NCBI GenBank assembly: GCA_001897375.1
Contig: MKSU01000026.1
Coordinates: 16,175-80,174, forward strand
Direction of reading: 5' to 3'
Length of the DNA: 64,000 nucleotides
Source of the DNA: Sphingomonas sp. 67-36
GTDB lineage: Bacteria; Pseudomonadota; Alphaproteobacteria; Sphingomonadales; Sphingomonadaceae
In this document: positions 54,805 to 62,813 of the stretch, piece by piece
Numbering within the stretch: the first letter of the stretch is position 1
Layout of the letters: each line of letters begins with the position of its first letter
Made by a program: the position numbers and the translations under genes
Notes under the pieces: generated by a model
Database searches by the model: none
What the model was told of the DNA's origin: nothing
What the model saw: only the letters and a program-made list of their open reading frames with translations

Positions 54805-54945
54805 ATGTTGCGTATTGTTGTTGCTTACACGTTGTTCGCCATCCTGCTCGCGGCAGTCGGCGTCACGATAGCGTTGTTCATCCGCCACCGCCGCCGCGAA
54901 CGTGAGCGAATCTGGGGCCGGCGCAGGAACCGCAACCTCGATTGA
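54805..54945 (+). CDS. Small single-pass membrane protein (hypothetical)
   Basis: 46 residues, MLRIVVAYTLFAILLAAVGV and then TIALFIRHRRRERERIWGRR. One hydrophobic segment of about 22 residues is followed by a strongly basic tail, so it should sit in the inner membrane with the C-terminus in the cytoplasm. No known family. The ribosome-binding site is weak (TAGAAG). It lies between two terminators in a 395-base gap without other genes, and thus would need its own promoter. Codon use is plausible, but it remains a prediction. Confidence 0.45.
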   Translation: MLRIVVAYTLFAILLAAVGVTIALFIRHRRRERERIWGRRRNRNLD

Positions 54946-54947
54946 GC

Positions 54948-54995
54948 AAAAAACCGCCTGCCGTCCGGGGAAAGAGGGGAAACCGGACGGCAGGC
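54948..54995 (-). terminator. Rho-independent terminator after VOC gene (minus strand)
   Basis: A perfect 13-bp stem (54956-54968 with 54983-54995), a 14-nt loop, and on the minus strand a tail with six T (54953-54948). It closes the aspartate dehydrogenase-VOC unit. Confidence 0.88.
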
Positions 54996-55017
54996 AGTGG
55001 AGACGAGACGAGGCGGT

Positions 55018-55464
55018 TCAGCCCGCGCTATGCGGCGCGCGATAGCTTTCGGTGCCGACCCAACCGCGCTCGGATACGTCGACCATCACATTCTCCGGCC
55101 CGGTCATCTTGTATTCGGCGTTGTCCTTGGCCGGGTTCTTGCCCAGTCCCTGCGCAAGGTTGACGTCGTGGCGCGGGGCGAAGCCGCTGCTCTCGAACCG
55201 CTCGACGATCTCGTTGATGTCATCGCACTGGAAGCCGACATGGTGCAGCCCGGCGTATCCTTCGGCGAACTCCATCCCCGCCGCCGGGCGGTTCTTGAAC
55301 GCCAGCAGCGCGATGTTGATGTGGCCGTCGGTGACGTAATAGCCGCGCGCGTTGCGGCTATCGACGCGCCCGGCGATCTCCCAGCCGAGCACGTCGGTGA
55401 AGAAGCGCACCGAATTGTCCGGGTCGGCGGCGGCGATGGCGACGTGGCGCAGGCGAACGGGCAT
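55018..55464 (-). CDS. VOC-family protein (extradiol-dioxygenase-like)
   Basis: 148 residues: LRHVAIAAADPDNSVRFFTD gives the first His, GLHHVGFQCDDINEIVERF the second, and the third position is in VMVDVSERGW, where the usual EF(Y) Glu is less clear. A single VOC module pair, smaller than true two-domain extradiol dioxygenases. It could be a dioxygenase subunit, a lyase or an isomerase. AAGGAAAAAGAC precedes the ATG. It follows the aspartate-dehydrogenase-like gene by 11 bases and ends at a strong terminator. Confidence 0.82.
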   Translation of the reverse strand: MPVRLRHVAIAAADPDNSVRFFTDVLGWEIAGRVDSRNARGYYVTDGHINIALLAFKNRPAAGMEFAEGYAGLHHVGFQCDDINEIVERFESSGFAPRHDVNLAQGLGKNPAKDNAEYKMTGPENVMVDVSERGWVGTESYRAPHSAG

Positions 55465-55475
55465 GTCTTTTTCCT

Positions 55476-56276
55476 TCAGGTTCCGATGTGAAGCGGGGTG
55501 ACGAGCGCGCGCAGCGCGGCGATCACGCTCAACGCGGTGATCCGGCCGGTGCCGGGATTCTCGTCGGTGGGGACGTTCTCGATGCTCAGCGTGAAGCGCG
55601 CGCTGTCGGCGTCGACGGTGATGAAATGCGTGTTGCGCTCCAGCGCCGGGTCGGCCCAGATCTCGAGCCGCGTGCGATCCGGCCCGATGCCGGCGAGGCC
55701 CAACGCGGCGGCGACGTTGACGTTGGCGGGGAAGGCGATCGCGCCCTCGCGCGCGCTGCCCTCGAATATCTTCAGCGGCGCGTCGAGCGCGGTGAGGTCG
55801 ATCCCGTTGCGCACGACATGCTCGGCCTTGACCAGCGACTTCGGCGGCTTGCGCGTCACCATCGTCACCGAATGGATCGTGCCGAGCGCGGCGGCGCGCA
55901 CCGCGTCCAGCCCGAGCAGGGCGCCGGTCGCGAGGATGATCCGCCCGCCGCCCTTCGCGGCGCGCGCGACGAGATCGTCGGCGGTCATCAGCGCCGCGCC
56001 GCTGACGGTGACGAGGATCTTGCCGTTGTCGGCCACCGCCCCGGCGATCTCGCGGAAGGCGGCGGTGGGGGCGCAATCGACGATCACGTCCGCGCGCCGC
56101 GCCATCTCCGCGATGCTCACGACGGGCACGTCCCAGCCGACATCGGCGAGATAGCGGCGCGCCTTGTCCTCGTCGCCCGCCGCGACGCAATCGAGGACAA
56201 GCGCGTCCTCCCGCTCGATCAGCCGGCGCGCGACGACGCGGCCGATGGTCCCCAGTCCGGCGATGCCTATCTTCAT
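55476..56276 (-). CDS. L-aspartate dehydrogenase (NadX)-like protein
   Basis: 266 residues: Rossmann motif MKIGIAGLGTIGRVVARRL, DCAPTAAF, TVSGAAL, ATGALLGLDAVRAAALG, VTRKPPKSL and FPANVNVAAALGLAG, all typical of the NadX family. NadX oxidises aspartate to iminoaspartate with NAD(P). No quinolinate synthase (nadA) or nadC is beside it; instead it sits in an aromatic-degradation block, so it may act on another amino or imino acid, such as one derived from 2-aminomuconate. Divergent from the FAH operon, with LysR-type element C between them. Confidence 0.85.
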   Translation of the reverse strand: MKIGIAGLGTIGRVVARRLIEREDALVLDCVAAGDEDKARRYLADVGWDVPVVSIAEMARRADVIVDCAPTAAFREIAGAVADNGKILVTVSGAALMTADDLVARAAKGGGRIILATGALLGLDAVRAAALGTIHSVTMVTRKPPKSLVKAEHVVRNGIDLTALDAPLKIFEGSAREGAIAFPANVNVAAALGLAGIGPDRTRLEIWADPALERNTHFITVDADSARFTLSIENVPTDENPGTGRITALSVIAALRALVTPLHIGT

Positions 56277-56330
56277 CGCGCCGGACTAGGATCGACGCGC
56301 GCGCACCGGAAATATCGTTTGCGGCCGTCG

Positions 56331-56350
56331 CTATAGTCAGGCCGCTATAT
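56331..56350. promoter_or_regulatory. LysR-type binding element, site C
   Basis: CTAT-N12-ATAT between the divergent nadX-like and FAH-family genes, 108 bases before the FAH ATG. The hexamer GCTATA occurs three times here (56330, 56344, 56362). Confidence 0.55.
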
Positions 56351-56457
56351 TGGTGCGGCGGGCTATAATGAAATCCGCGCCGCCTATGCGGAAGCCATAT
56401 TGGACCTGACGCGCGCCGCCCGTCACTTTCCCGCCCCGACACGATGGGGAGAGAAAG

Positions 56458-57357
56458 ATGATCTGGCACGCGCTGGCGACCTGGCGACGCGAAGGGACGG
56501 ACCGCGCCGCGATCGTCGTGGGAGACGCGATCCACGATCTCGACGGCGCGGCGGCGGCTCATGCCCCGGCGCTGGCCGGTCGCAGCGTCAATGACCTGAT
56601 CGCGGACTGGGCGAACGCCGGTCCGGCGGTCGCCGCGCTGGCGGAGGCGCTGGCGGGGCGCACGGCGGACGTGTCCCGCGCCGATCTCGCCGCGCCGTTC
56701 GTGCCGCGCCGGGTGTTCGGGGCGGCCTCCAATTATATCGAGCACGCCGAGGAGATGCAGACCAAGCTCGCCGCCAAGGCGGAGAGCGAGCCCTATATCT
56801 TCCTCAAGACGGTTGAGAGCGTGATCGGGCCGGATGAGACGGTGGTGATCCCGCCGCAGGTCAAGCGCCCGGACTGGGAAGTCGAGCTTGGCGTGGTGAT
56901 CGGCCGCGCCGGGCGCAATATCGCCGCCGCCGACGCCTTCGGCCACATCGCCGGCTATACGATCGTCAACGACGTCTCCGCGCGCGACAAGACGCGGCGC
57001 AGCGACTTCCCCTTCTCGCACGACTGGTTCCGGGGCAAGAGCTTCGACACCTTCACGCCGGTCGGCCCGTGGTTCGTGCCGCGCGATTGCCTCGGCGATC
57101 CGCACGACATCCGGCTCGGCCTCAAGGTCAACGACGAGGCGATGCAGGACGGCAATACGGCCGAGATGATCTTCGATTGCTTCGAGCAGATCGCCTATCT
57201 CTCGACGATCCTCGAACTGAAGGCGGGCGACCTGATCGCCACCGGCACGCCCGCAGGCGTCGGCATGGGGCGCGGCGTGTTCCTGAAGGACGGCGACGTG
57301 ATGACCGCCTGGGTCGACGGGATCGGCGAGCTGCGCAACCCGGTGCGCGCCGGATGA
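56458..57357 (+). CDS. Fumarylacetoacetate hydrolase (FAH)-family enzyme
   Basis: 299 residues. The metal site is readable: WEVELGVVIGRAGRNI gives two Glu and IVNDVSARDKTRR gives the Asp. KSFDTFTPVGPW and LIATGTPAGVGMG are the family's C-terminal blocks. FAH-fold enzymes include hydrolases, isomerases and decarboxylases such as 4-oxalocrotonate decarboxylase relatives. In this operon a decarboxylase/isomerase acting between 2-hydroxymuconate and 2-oxopent-4-enoate is plausible. GGGGAGAGAAAG precedes the ATG; the stop overlaps the next ATG. Confidence 0.9.
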   Translation: MIWHALATWRREGTDRAAIVVGDAIHDLDGAAAAHAPALAGRSVNDLIADWANAGPAVAALAEALAGRTADVSRADLAAPFVPRRVFGAASNYIEHAEEMQTKLAAKAESEPYIFLKTVESVIGPDETVVIPPQVKRPDWEVELGVVIGRAGRNIAAADAFGHIAGYTIVNDVSARDKTRRSDFPFSHDWFRGKSFDTFTPVGPWFVPRDCLGDPHDIRLGLKVNDEAMQDGNTAEMIFDCFEQIAYLSTILELKAGDLIATGTPAGVGMGRGVFLKDGDVMTAWVDGIGELRNPVRAG

Positions 57358-58388
57358 GACGCGCGACGCTGCTGCGGATGATGCCGGGGCTGGCGGTGAT
57401 CCTCGCGATCGCCGTCGTCACGCTGTTTTCCGCGTTGCGGCCGGAGCCGGTGGCGCGCGCGGCGGGTGGCAAGGCGCTGACGCCGGTGCGCTTCAACATG
57501 AGCTGGCTGCCGCAGGGCAGCATGGCCGGCGTGTTCGTCGCGCTGGACCGGGGCTATTACGCCGATGCGGGCCTTCGCGTTGAGGCGATGCGCGGCTTCG
57601 GCGGCACGCGGACGGTGAACGAACTGGATCGCGGCATGTTCGAGTTCGGCTATGTCGATCCGCTCAGCGTCGCGATGAACCGCGCGAGCGGCGGCCATGC
57701 CCGGCTGGTCGGCGGGATCAACATGCGCTTTCCCGCCGGGGCGTGCTTCGTGCGCGAGCGGCATCATATCGCCTCGCCGGCCGATCTTGCCGGCCTGACC
57801 TTCGGCGCGGGGCTGAACAGCCCGGTGCAGACGTTGCTGCCGGCATGGCTGCGCCGCAACGGGGTGGACCCGGCGCGGGTGCGGCAGATCCAGCTCGACC
57901 CGGCGGTGGTCGTCGCCGCGCTGATCGAGGGCAAGGTCGATGCCGCCGAATGCTGGCTCGGCAATTCCATGGCGCTGTTCGAGAAGCGCGCGAAGGCGGC
58001 GGGCGTCACGATCGGGCGGATCGACTATGCCGATTTCGGCTTCGACGTGTACGGCAGCGGCATCGCGACCCGCGACGCGCTGATCGCGCGCGATCCCGAT
58101 CTGGTGCGGCGTTTCCTGGCCGCCACCTATCGCGGCTATGCCGATGCCGCGCGCGACCCGGACGCGGCGCTGGCGATCATGCGGCGGCATTTCCCGCTGC
58201 TCGACGCCGACGTGACGCGGCAGCAGATCGTCGAGACGGCCGGGTTGATGGCGGGCACGCACCGCTTCGATCCGGCGCGGATTGCCAACACCATCGACTT
58301 CCTCAAGGCGGCCGGCCGGCTTGGCGGAGACCTGCCGGCGGACGCCTTGTTCACCAACCAATATCTTGACGAAAGGGCGGTGCCATGA
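57354..58388 (+). CDS. ABC transporter substrate-binding protein (NMT1/TauA-like)
   Basis: 344 residues with an N-terminal membrane/signal segment (GLAVILAIAVVTLFSAL) and the NMT1/SsuA-type fold: RFNMSWLPQGSMAGVFVALD, GYYADAGLRVEAM, and EGKVDAAECWLGN. It binds a small aromatic or sulfonate/pyrimidine-like ligand in the periplasm and delivers it to the permease at 58945. The lack of a lipoprotein Cys implies a soluble or membrane-tethered form. ATGA overlaps on both sides place it firmly in the operon. Confidence 0.91.
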   Translation: MRRATLLRMMPGLAVILAIAVVTLFSALRPEPVARAAGGKALTPVRFNMSWLPQGSMAGVFVALDRGYYADAGLRVEAMRGFGGTRTVNELDRGMFEFGYVDPLSVAMNRASGGHARLVGGINMRFPAGACFVRERHHIASPADLAGLTFGAGLNSPVQTLLPAWLRRNGVDPARVRQIQLDPAVVVAALIEGKVDAAECWLGNSMALFEKRAKAAGVTIGRIDYADFGFDVYGSGIATRDALIARDPDLVRRFLAATYRGYADAARDPDAALAIMRRHFPLLDADVTRQQIVETAGLMAGTHRFDPARIANTIDFLKAAGRLGGDLPADALFTNQYLDERAVP

Positions 58389-58948
58389 CCGACGATGCGA
58401 CCTATTACCGGCCGCGCCCGACCAAGCTCGGCCATCTCGTGCTCAAGGTGCGCGACATCCAGCGCTCGCTGGCCTTCTATACCGAGGTTGTCGGCCTCAC
58501 CGTGTCCGACTGGATCGGCGACCATATGGTGTTCCTGCGCTGCGGCCAGGACCATCACGACCTCGCGCTGCTGCAACTGCCGCCGGGGCATCAGGCGATA
58601 CCGGAGGGCTTCTACCCTTCCGTCGAGCATTTCTCCTATCGCGTCGAATCGATCGCGGAGATGGAGCGGATCACCGCGATGCTCGTCGCGCGCGGGATCG
58701 AGATCGACCGCGGGCTGGGGCGGCACGGGCCGGGGGCGAACACCTTCATCGTGTTCAAGGACCCGGACGGCAACAATGTCGAATTCTATTCGGACATGAC
58801 GCAGATCACCCCCGACGCGCCCTATGAGCCGTCGGTGTGGGACGGCGGCACGCTGGAGACGTTCGACCAGTGGCGGCTCGACAAGTTCGTCGTTCCCCCG
58901 CCCACGCGCATCCTGCCGCTGCTCGACAAGGATGGGGCGAAGAAGTGA
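58385..58948 (+). CDS. VOC-family ring-cleavage dioxygenase candidate
   Basis: 187 residues: the metal ligands appear as His in KLGHLVLKVRDIQRSLAFY, His in SVEHFSYRVESI and Glu in DPDGNNVEFYSDM, the full 2-His-1-Glu set of extradiol dioxygenases. It ends in a Pro/Leu tail (VVPPPTRILPLLDKDG). It sits between the binding protein and the permease gene of the ABC importer, with ATGA and GTGA overlaps, so it is made in step with uptake. With no cupin 3-hydroxyanthranilate dioxygenase visible, it is the leading candidate for ring cleavage. A lyase or isomerase role cannot be excluded. Confidence 0.85.
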   Translation: MTDDATYYRPRPTKLGHLVLKVRDIQRSLAFYTEVVGLTVSDWIGDHMVFLRCGQDHHDLALLQLPPGHQAIPEGFYPSVEHFSYRVESIAEMERITAMLVARGIEIDRGLGRHGPGANTFIVFKDPDGNNVEFYSDMTQITPDAPYEPSVWDGGTLETFDQWRLDKFVVPPPTRILPLLDKDGAKK

Positions 58949-59691
58949 GCCGGGCAAAGGATATCGGCGTCACGATCCTGTTCTTCGCCGCCTTGCTGCT
59001 GGCGTGGGAGTTGGGGGTGCGCTGGTCGGGCGCGAAATCCTATCTGCTCGCGCCGCCCAGCGCGATCGTCGGGGAATTGTGGCGATCGCGCGCGGCGCTG
59101 GCGGACGGCACGCTCAAGACGCTGACGGAGGTATTCTGGGGCTTCGTCATCGCGCTGGCGGTGGGGGTGCCGGTGTCGGCGTTCGTGTTCTTCTCGAACG
59201 GCGCGCGGCGGACGGTCTATCCGTTGCTCGTCGCATTGCAGAGCATCCCCAAGGTCGGGCTGGCGCCGATCCTCGTCGCGTGGCTCGGCTATGGCCTGTC
59301 CTCCAAGCTGACGATGGCCTTCCTTTTCGCCTTCTTCCCGATCGTCGTTGCCGGCATGGGCGGCCTCGCCAGCACGCCGGCGCATCTGGAGGAGCATTTC
59401 CGCGCGCTCAGGGCGACGCGCTGGCAGACCTTCTGGCGGCTGCGCCTGCCGTGCGCGCTGCCGGCGTTCCTCGACGGCTGCAAGGTGGCGATGCCGCTGG
59501 CGGTGATCGGGGCGATCGTGGGCGAGTTCGTCGGATCGAACGACGGCCTCGGCAACCTGATCCTCACCGCGTCGGGATCGGGCAACACCGCGCTCACCTT
59601 CGCCGCGTTGCTGACGGTGACGGTCCTGTCGCTGCTGCTGTTCTACGGCGTCGAATATTGGGAGAAGTTCGTGTGGTGGCGCGCGGCATGA
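58945..59691 (+). CDS. ABC transporter permease (SsuC/TauC-like)
   Basis: 248 residues from GTG on the shared GTGA. About six hydrophobic segments, and the EAA loop appears as EEHFRALRATRWQTFWRLRLP, the site that meets the ATPase. LQSIPKVGLAPILVAWLGYG and GAIVGEFVGSNDGLGNLI are typical of the taurine/sulfonate/NMT1 permease family. It forms the inner-membrane channel of the importer with the proteins at 57354 and 59688. Confidence 0.93.
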   Translation: MSRAKDIGVTILFFAALLLAWELGVRWSGAKSYLLAPPSAIVGELWRSRAALADGTLKTLTEVFWGFVIALAVGVPVSAFVFFSNGARRTVYPLLVALQSIPKVGLAPILVAWLGYGLSSKLTMAFLFAFFPIVVAGMGGLASTPAHLEEHFRALRATRWQTFWRLRLPCALPAFLDGCKVAMPLAVIGAIVGEFVGSNDGLGNLILTASGSGNTALTFAALLTVTVLSLLLFYGVEYWEKFVWWRAA

Positions 59692-60437
59692 CGGCAGCGA
59701 TCGAGATAGATCGCGTCGCCAAGACCTTCGGCGGCCGCAGCATCATCGCCGAGGTATGCGCGAGCGTGCGCGACCATGAGTTTGTCTCGGTGCTCGGCCC
59801 GTCCGGCTGCGGCAAGAGCACCTTGCTGCGCCTGATCGCCGGGCTGGAGCCGATCGATTGCGGCGCGATCCGCCTGTCCGGCGCGGCCGTCACCGCGCCC
59901 GCCGCCGACGTGGGTTTCGTGTTCCAGACCTCGAACCTGCTGCCGTGGCTCGACGTGCGCGGCAACCTGTTGCTCGGCGTCGATCTCGATCGCGGCGCGC
60001 GGCGGCCATCGGAAGGCGAGCTTGCCGCGCTGATCGAAACGCTCGGCCTCGCGGGTTTCGAGGAGAGCTTCCCGCATCAGCTTTCCGGTGGAATGCGGCA
60101 TCGCGTCGCGATCGGGCAGGCGCTGGTGCGCAACCCGCGCATCCTGCTGATGGACGAGCCGTTCGGCGCTTTGGACGCGCTGACCCGCGACCGGCTCAAC
60201 ATGGAATTGCTGCGCATCTGGCAGCGCGACCGCAAGACGGTGGTGCTGGTGACGCACAGCATCGCGGAGGCCGTGCTGCTGTCCGATCGCGTGATCGTGA
60301 TGTCCGAGCGCCCCAGCCGCGTGCTGGAGGAAGTGACGATCGACCTGCCGCGCCCGCGCGACCCGTCGCGCACGCGCGAAGACCCGGCGTTCGGCGATCA
60401 TGTCGTGCGCCTCAGCCGATTGATGGGAGTGGAATGA
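59688..60437 (+). CDS. ABC transporter ATPase (SsuB/TauB-like)
   Basis: 249 residues: Walker A GPSGCGKS (38-45), Q-loop Gln80, signature LSGGM (132-136), Walker B LLMDEP, and the switch His in VTHSIAEAV. It powers the importer. The ATGA overlaps with both neighbours match the rest of the operon. Its type is the nitrate/sulfonate/taurine subfamily, so the ligand is a small anion or aromatic acid rather than a sugar or peptide. Confidence 0.95.
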   Translation: MTAAIEIDRVAKTFGGRSIIAEVCASVRDHEFVSVLGPSGCGKSTLLRLIAGLEPIDCGAIRLSGAAVTAPAADVGFVFQTSNLLPWLDVRGNLLLGVDLDRGARRPSEGELAALIETLGLAGFEESFPHQLSGGMRHRVAIGQALVRNPRILLMDEPFGALDALTRDRLNMELLRIWQRDRKTVVLVTHSIAEAVLLSDRVIVMSERPSRVLEEVTIDLPRPRDPSRTREDPAFGDHVVRLSRLMGVE

Positions 60438-61258
60438 TGCAGTCGGGCGTGCTCGCCGCCGACGGGGCGGACCTCTATTGGGAAGCGCATGGCGAAGGCC
60501 CGGCGATCGTGCTGGCGCATGGCGTCGGCGGCAATCACGCGATCTGGTTCCGGCAACTCGGGCCGCTGTCACGCGCCAATCGCGTCATCACCTTCGACCA
60601 TCGCGGCTTCGGTCGCTCGACGGATCGTGACGGGCGCGGGCGCGCGGCGTTCGCGGAGGATCTGCACGCTTTGCTCGACCATCTCGGGGTGGAGCGGGCG
60701 CTGCTGGTCGGCCAGTCGATGGGCGGGGGAACCTGCATCGACTTCGCCTGTCGCTGGCCGGCGCGCGTGGCGGCGCTGGCGATCGCCGACAGCCTCCACG
60801 CCATCGCCGAGCCGGACGACGTGCGCCCGCTGATGGACAAAGCCCGCGCCGCGACGCGCGAACTGGGCCAGATCGAGCGCGTGCTGGGCGGAAAGGCGCG
60901 GGCCGAAGACCCCTCGCTGGCGATGCTCTATGCACAGATCAACAGCTTCAACGCGACCGATCGGCACAATCTCGCCGGCGCGTTCCCCACCTATGCGCCG
61001 GAGGAGATCGGCGGCGGCCGCTTCCCGATCCTGTTCATCGCCGGTGTGGATGACGTGCTGTTCCCGATCGAGGCGATCCGCCGCGTACAGGTGCGCGTGC
61101 CCGGATCGTTCATGGTCGAGGTGAGCGACGCTGGCCATTCCGCCTTCCTCGAACGGCCGGTCGAGTTCAACGACACCTTGCTGACGCTGGCGCAGATGGC
61201 GGGCCATGCCGGCCGTGTCGCCGCGCATTCCAACGCGGCGGGCTATACCGCCGCGTGA
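60434..61258 (+). CDS. Alpha/beta hydrolase (meta-cleavage product hydrolase or enol-lactonase type)
   Basis: 274 residues: oxyanion HGVGGNHAIW, nucleophile Ser95 (GQSMGGG), Asp in AGVDDVLFP and His in SDAGHSAFLE. The layout is shared by MhpC-type C-C hydrolases and 3-oxoadipate enol-lactonases. In a meta-cleavage operon C-C hydrolysis of a ring-fission product is the likely role, but a lactonase or formamidase is possible. The start is the first of two ATGs on the ATGA overlap. LysR-type element D begins at the base after its stop. Confidence 0.9.
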   Translation: MMQSGVLAADGADLYWEAHGEGPAIVLAHGVGGNHAIWFRQLGPLSRANRVITFDHRGFGRSTDRDGRGRAAFAEDLHALLDHLGVERALLVGQSMGGGTCIDFACRWPARVAALAIADSLHAIAEPDDVRPLMDKARAATRELGQIERVLGGKARAEDPSLAMLYAQINSFNATDRHNLAGAFPTYAPEEIGGGRFPILFIAGVDDVLFPIEAIRRVQVRVPGSFMVEVSDAGHSAFLERPVEFNDTLLTLAQMAGHAGRVAAHSNAAGYTAA

Positions 61259-61278
61259 CTATAACGAAGCAGCCATAG
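61259..61278. promoter_or_regulatory. LysR-type binding element, site D
   Basis: CTAT-N12-ATAG, starting directly after the hydrolase stop and 55 bases before the semialdehyde dehydrogenase ATG. It suggests a second promoter inside the gene run. Confidence 0.6.
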
Positions 61279-61332
61279 GGGCGGCGGGAGATGATATTTT
61301 CCACGCCATCCCGCCCCCGATAGGCCCGCAGC

Positions 61333-62811
61333 ATGAACAGGCATCCCTATCCCTTCGCGGGCGGCGCGCTGCGCAATTTCATCGACGGGCGGTTCGTCGA
61401 GGGGCCGACGCGCTTTCCCAATCTCGATCCCGTCACGGGCGCGAGGCTGGCGGACGTGACCGCCGCCGATCGCGCGATGGTGGATCGGGCGGTCGCCGCC
61501 GCGCGCGCCGCGCTGAAGGGCGATTGGGGACGCATGGCGCAGGACGAGCGCTGCCGCCTGCTCGTCCGCGTCGCGGAGGGGATCGAGGCACGGTTCGACG
61601 ATTTCGTCGCGGCGGAGGTGGCCGATACCGGCAAGCCGCTCGCCCATGCCCGCGCGGTCGATATCCCGCGCGGCGCGGCCAATTTCCGCAGCTTCGCCGC
61701 GCTGGCGGAGGCGCGCGCGATGCCGAGCTTCCAGACGCGCACCGCCGACGGACGCACCGCGATCAACTACAGCATCCCGCGCCCGCTCGGCGTGGTGGCG
61801 GTGATCTCGCCGTGGAACCTGCCGCTGCTGCTGATGAGCTGGAAGGTCGCGCCCGCGCTCGCCTGCGGCAATGCGATCGTCGCCAAGCCCTCGGAGGAGA
61901 CCCCTTCCACCGCGACCCTGCTGGCGGAGGTGATCCATGACGCGGGCATCCCGCCCGGCGTGTTCAACCTGATCCACGGCGCGGGGGCCAACGCCCCCGG
62001 CGAATGGCTGGTCTCGCACCCGGATGTGGACGCGATCACCTTCACCGGCGAATCCTCGACCGGCTCAACCATCATGCGCGGCGCGGCGGCGGGGGTGAAG
62101 CCGATCTCGTTCGAGTTGGGCGGCAAGAACCCGTCGCTGGTCTTCGCCGATTGCGATTTCGAGGCGGCGCTGGCGGGCACGGTGCGCTCGGTCTTCTCCA
62201 ATTGCGGGCAGGTGTGCCTGTGCACCGAGCGCGTCTATGTCGAGCGGCCGATCTTCGACCGCTTCGTCGCGGCGCTGGCGGAGAGGGCGCGCGGCCTCAC
62301 GATCGGCGATCCGTGGAGCGGCGCGGCGATGGGGCCGGTGATCTCCGCGCAGCAGCGCGACAAGGTGCTCGGCTATTACAGGCTGGCGGCGGAGGAAGGC
62401 GCGCATTTCCATGCCGGCGGCGGCGCGCCCGCGATGGAGGGCGCGCTCGCGGGCGGCTATTTCGTCGAGCCGACCGTGATGACCGGCCTGCCCGAAAGCG
62501 CGCGTTCCGTGCGTGAGGAGATTTTCGGCCCGGTCTGTCACGTCGCCCCGTTCGACAGCGAGGAGCAGGCAATCGAATACGCCAACGATTCCGCCTACGG
62601 GCTGGCGGCGGCGGTATGGACGCGGGACGTAAGCCGCGCGCATCGCGTCGCCGGCCGGATCGAGGCGGGGATCGTGTGGGTCAACGACTGGTTCCTGCGC
62701 GACCTGCGCACGCCCTTCGGTGGCGTCAAGCTCTCCGGCATCGGACGCGAGGGCGGCGAACATTCGCTCAACTTCTATTCCGAGCCGACCAACATCTGCG
62801 TGAGTTTCTGA
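61333..62811 (+). CDS. 2-aminomuconic / 2-hydroxymuconic 6-semialdehyde dehydrogenase
   Basis: 492 residues. Asn162 (SPWNLPLLL), Glu261 (FELGGKNPSL) and Cys295 (NCGQVCLCTERVYV) are the catalytic set. The ending WFLRDLRTPFGGVKLSGIGR and FYSEPTNICVSF is characteristic of the XylG/DmpC/AmnC/AMSDH group, which oxidises the muconic semialdehyde formed by ring cleavage with NAD. The 2-amino substrate fits with ACMSD upstream, the 2-hydroxy one with a catechol route; sequence alone does not separate them. Two bases separate it from the hydratase gene. Confidence 0.93.
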   Translation: MNRHPYPFAGGALRNFIDGRFVEGPTRFPNLDPVTGARLADVTAADRAMVDRAVAAARAALKGDWGRMAQDERCRLLVRVAEGIEARFDDFVAAEVADTGKPLAHARAVDIPRGAANFRSFAALAEARAMPSFQTRTADGRTAINYSIPRPLGVVAVISPWNLPLLLMSWKVAPALACGNAIVAKPSEETPSTATLLAEVIHDAGIPPGVFNLIHGAGANAPGEWLVSHPDVDAITFTGESSTGSTIMRGAAAGVKPISFELGGKNPSLVFADCDFEAALAGTVRSVFSNCGQVCLCTERVYVERPIFDRFVAALAERARGLTIGDPWSGAAMGPVISAQQRDKVLGYYRLAAEEGAHFHAGGGAPAMEGALAGGYFVEPTVMTGLPESARSVREEIFGPVCHVAPFDSEEQAIEYANDSAYGLAAAVWTRDVSRAHRVAGRIEAGIVWVNDWFLRDLRTPFGGVKLSGIGREGGEHSLNFYSEPTNICVSF

Positions 62812-62813
62812 CG

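Noticed and set aside
55018-57105. A 695-codon minus-strand frame spanning the VOC, NadX-like and FAH genes
   Set aside because: Only its last 148 codons are a recognisable VOC protein with its own ribosome-binding site. The rest is antisense of FAH and out-of-phase NadX sequence, so no fusion is claimed.
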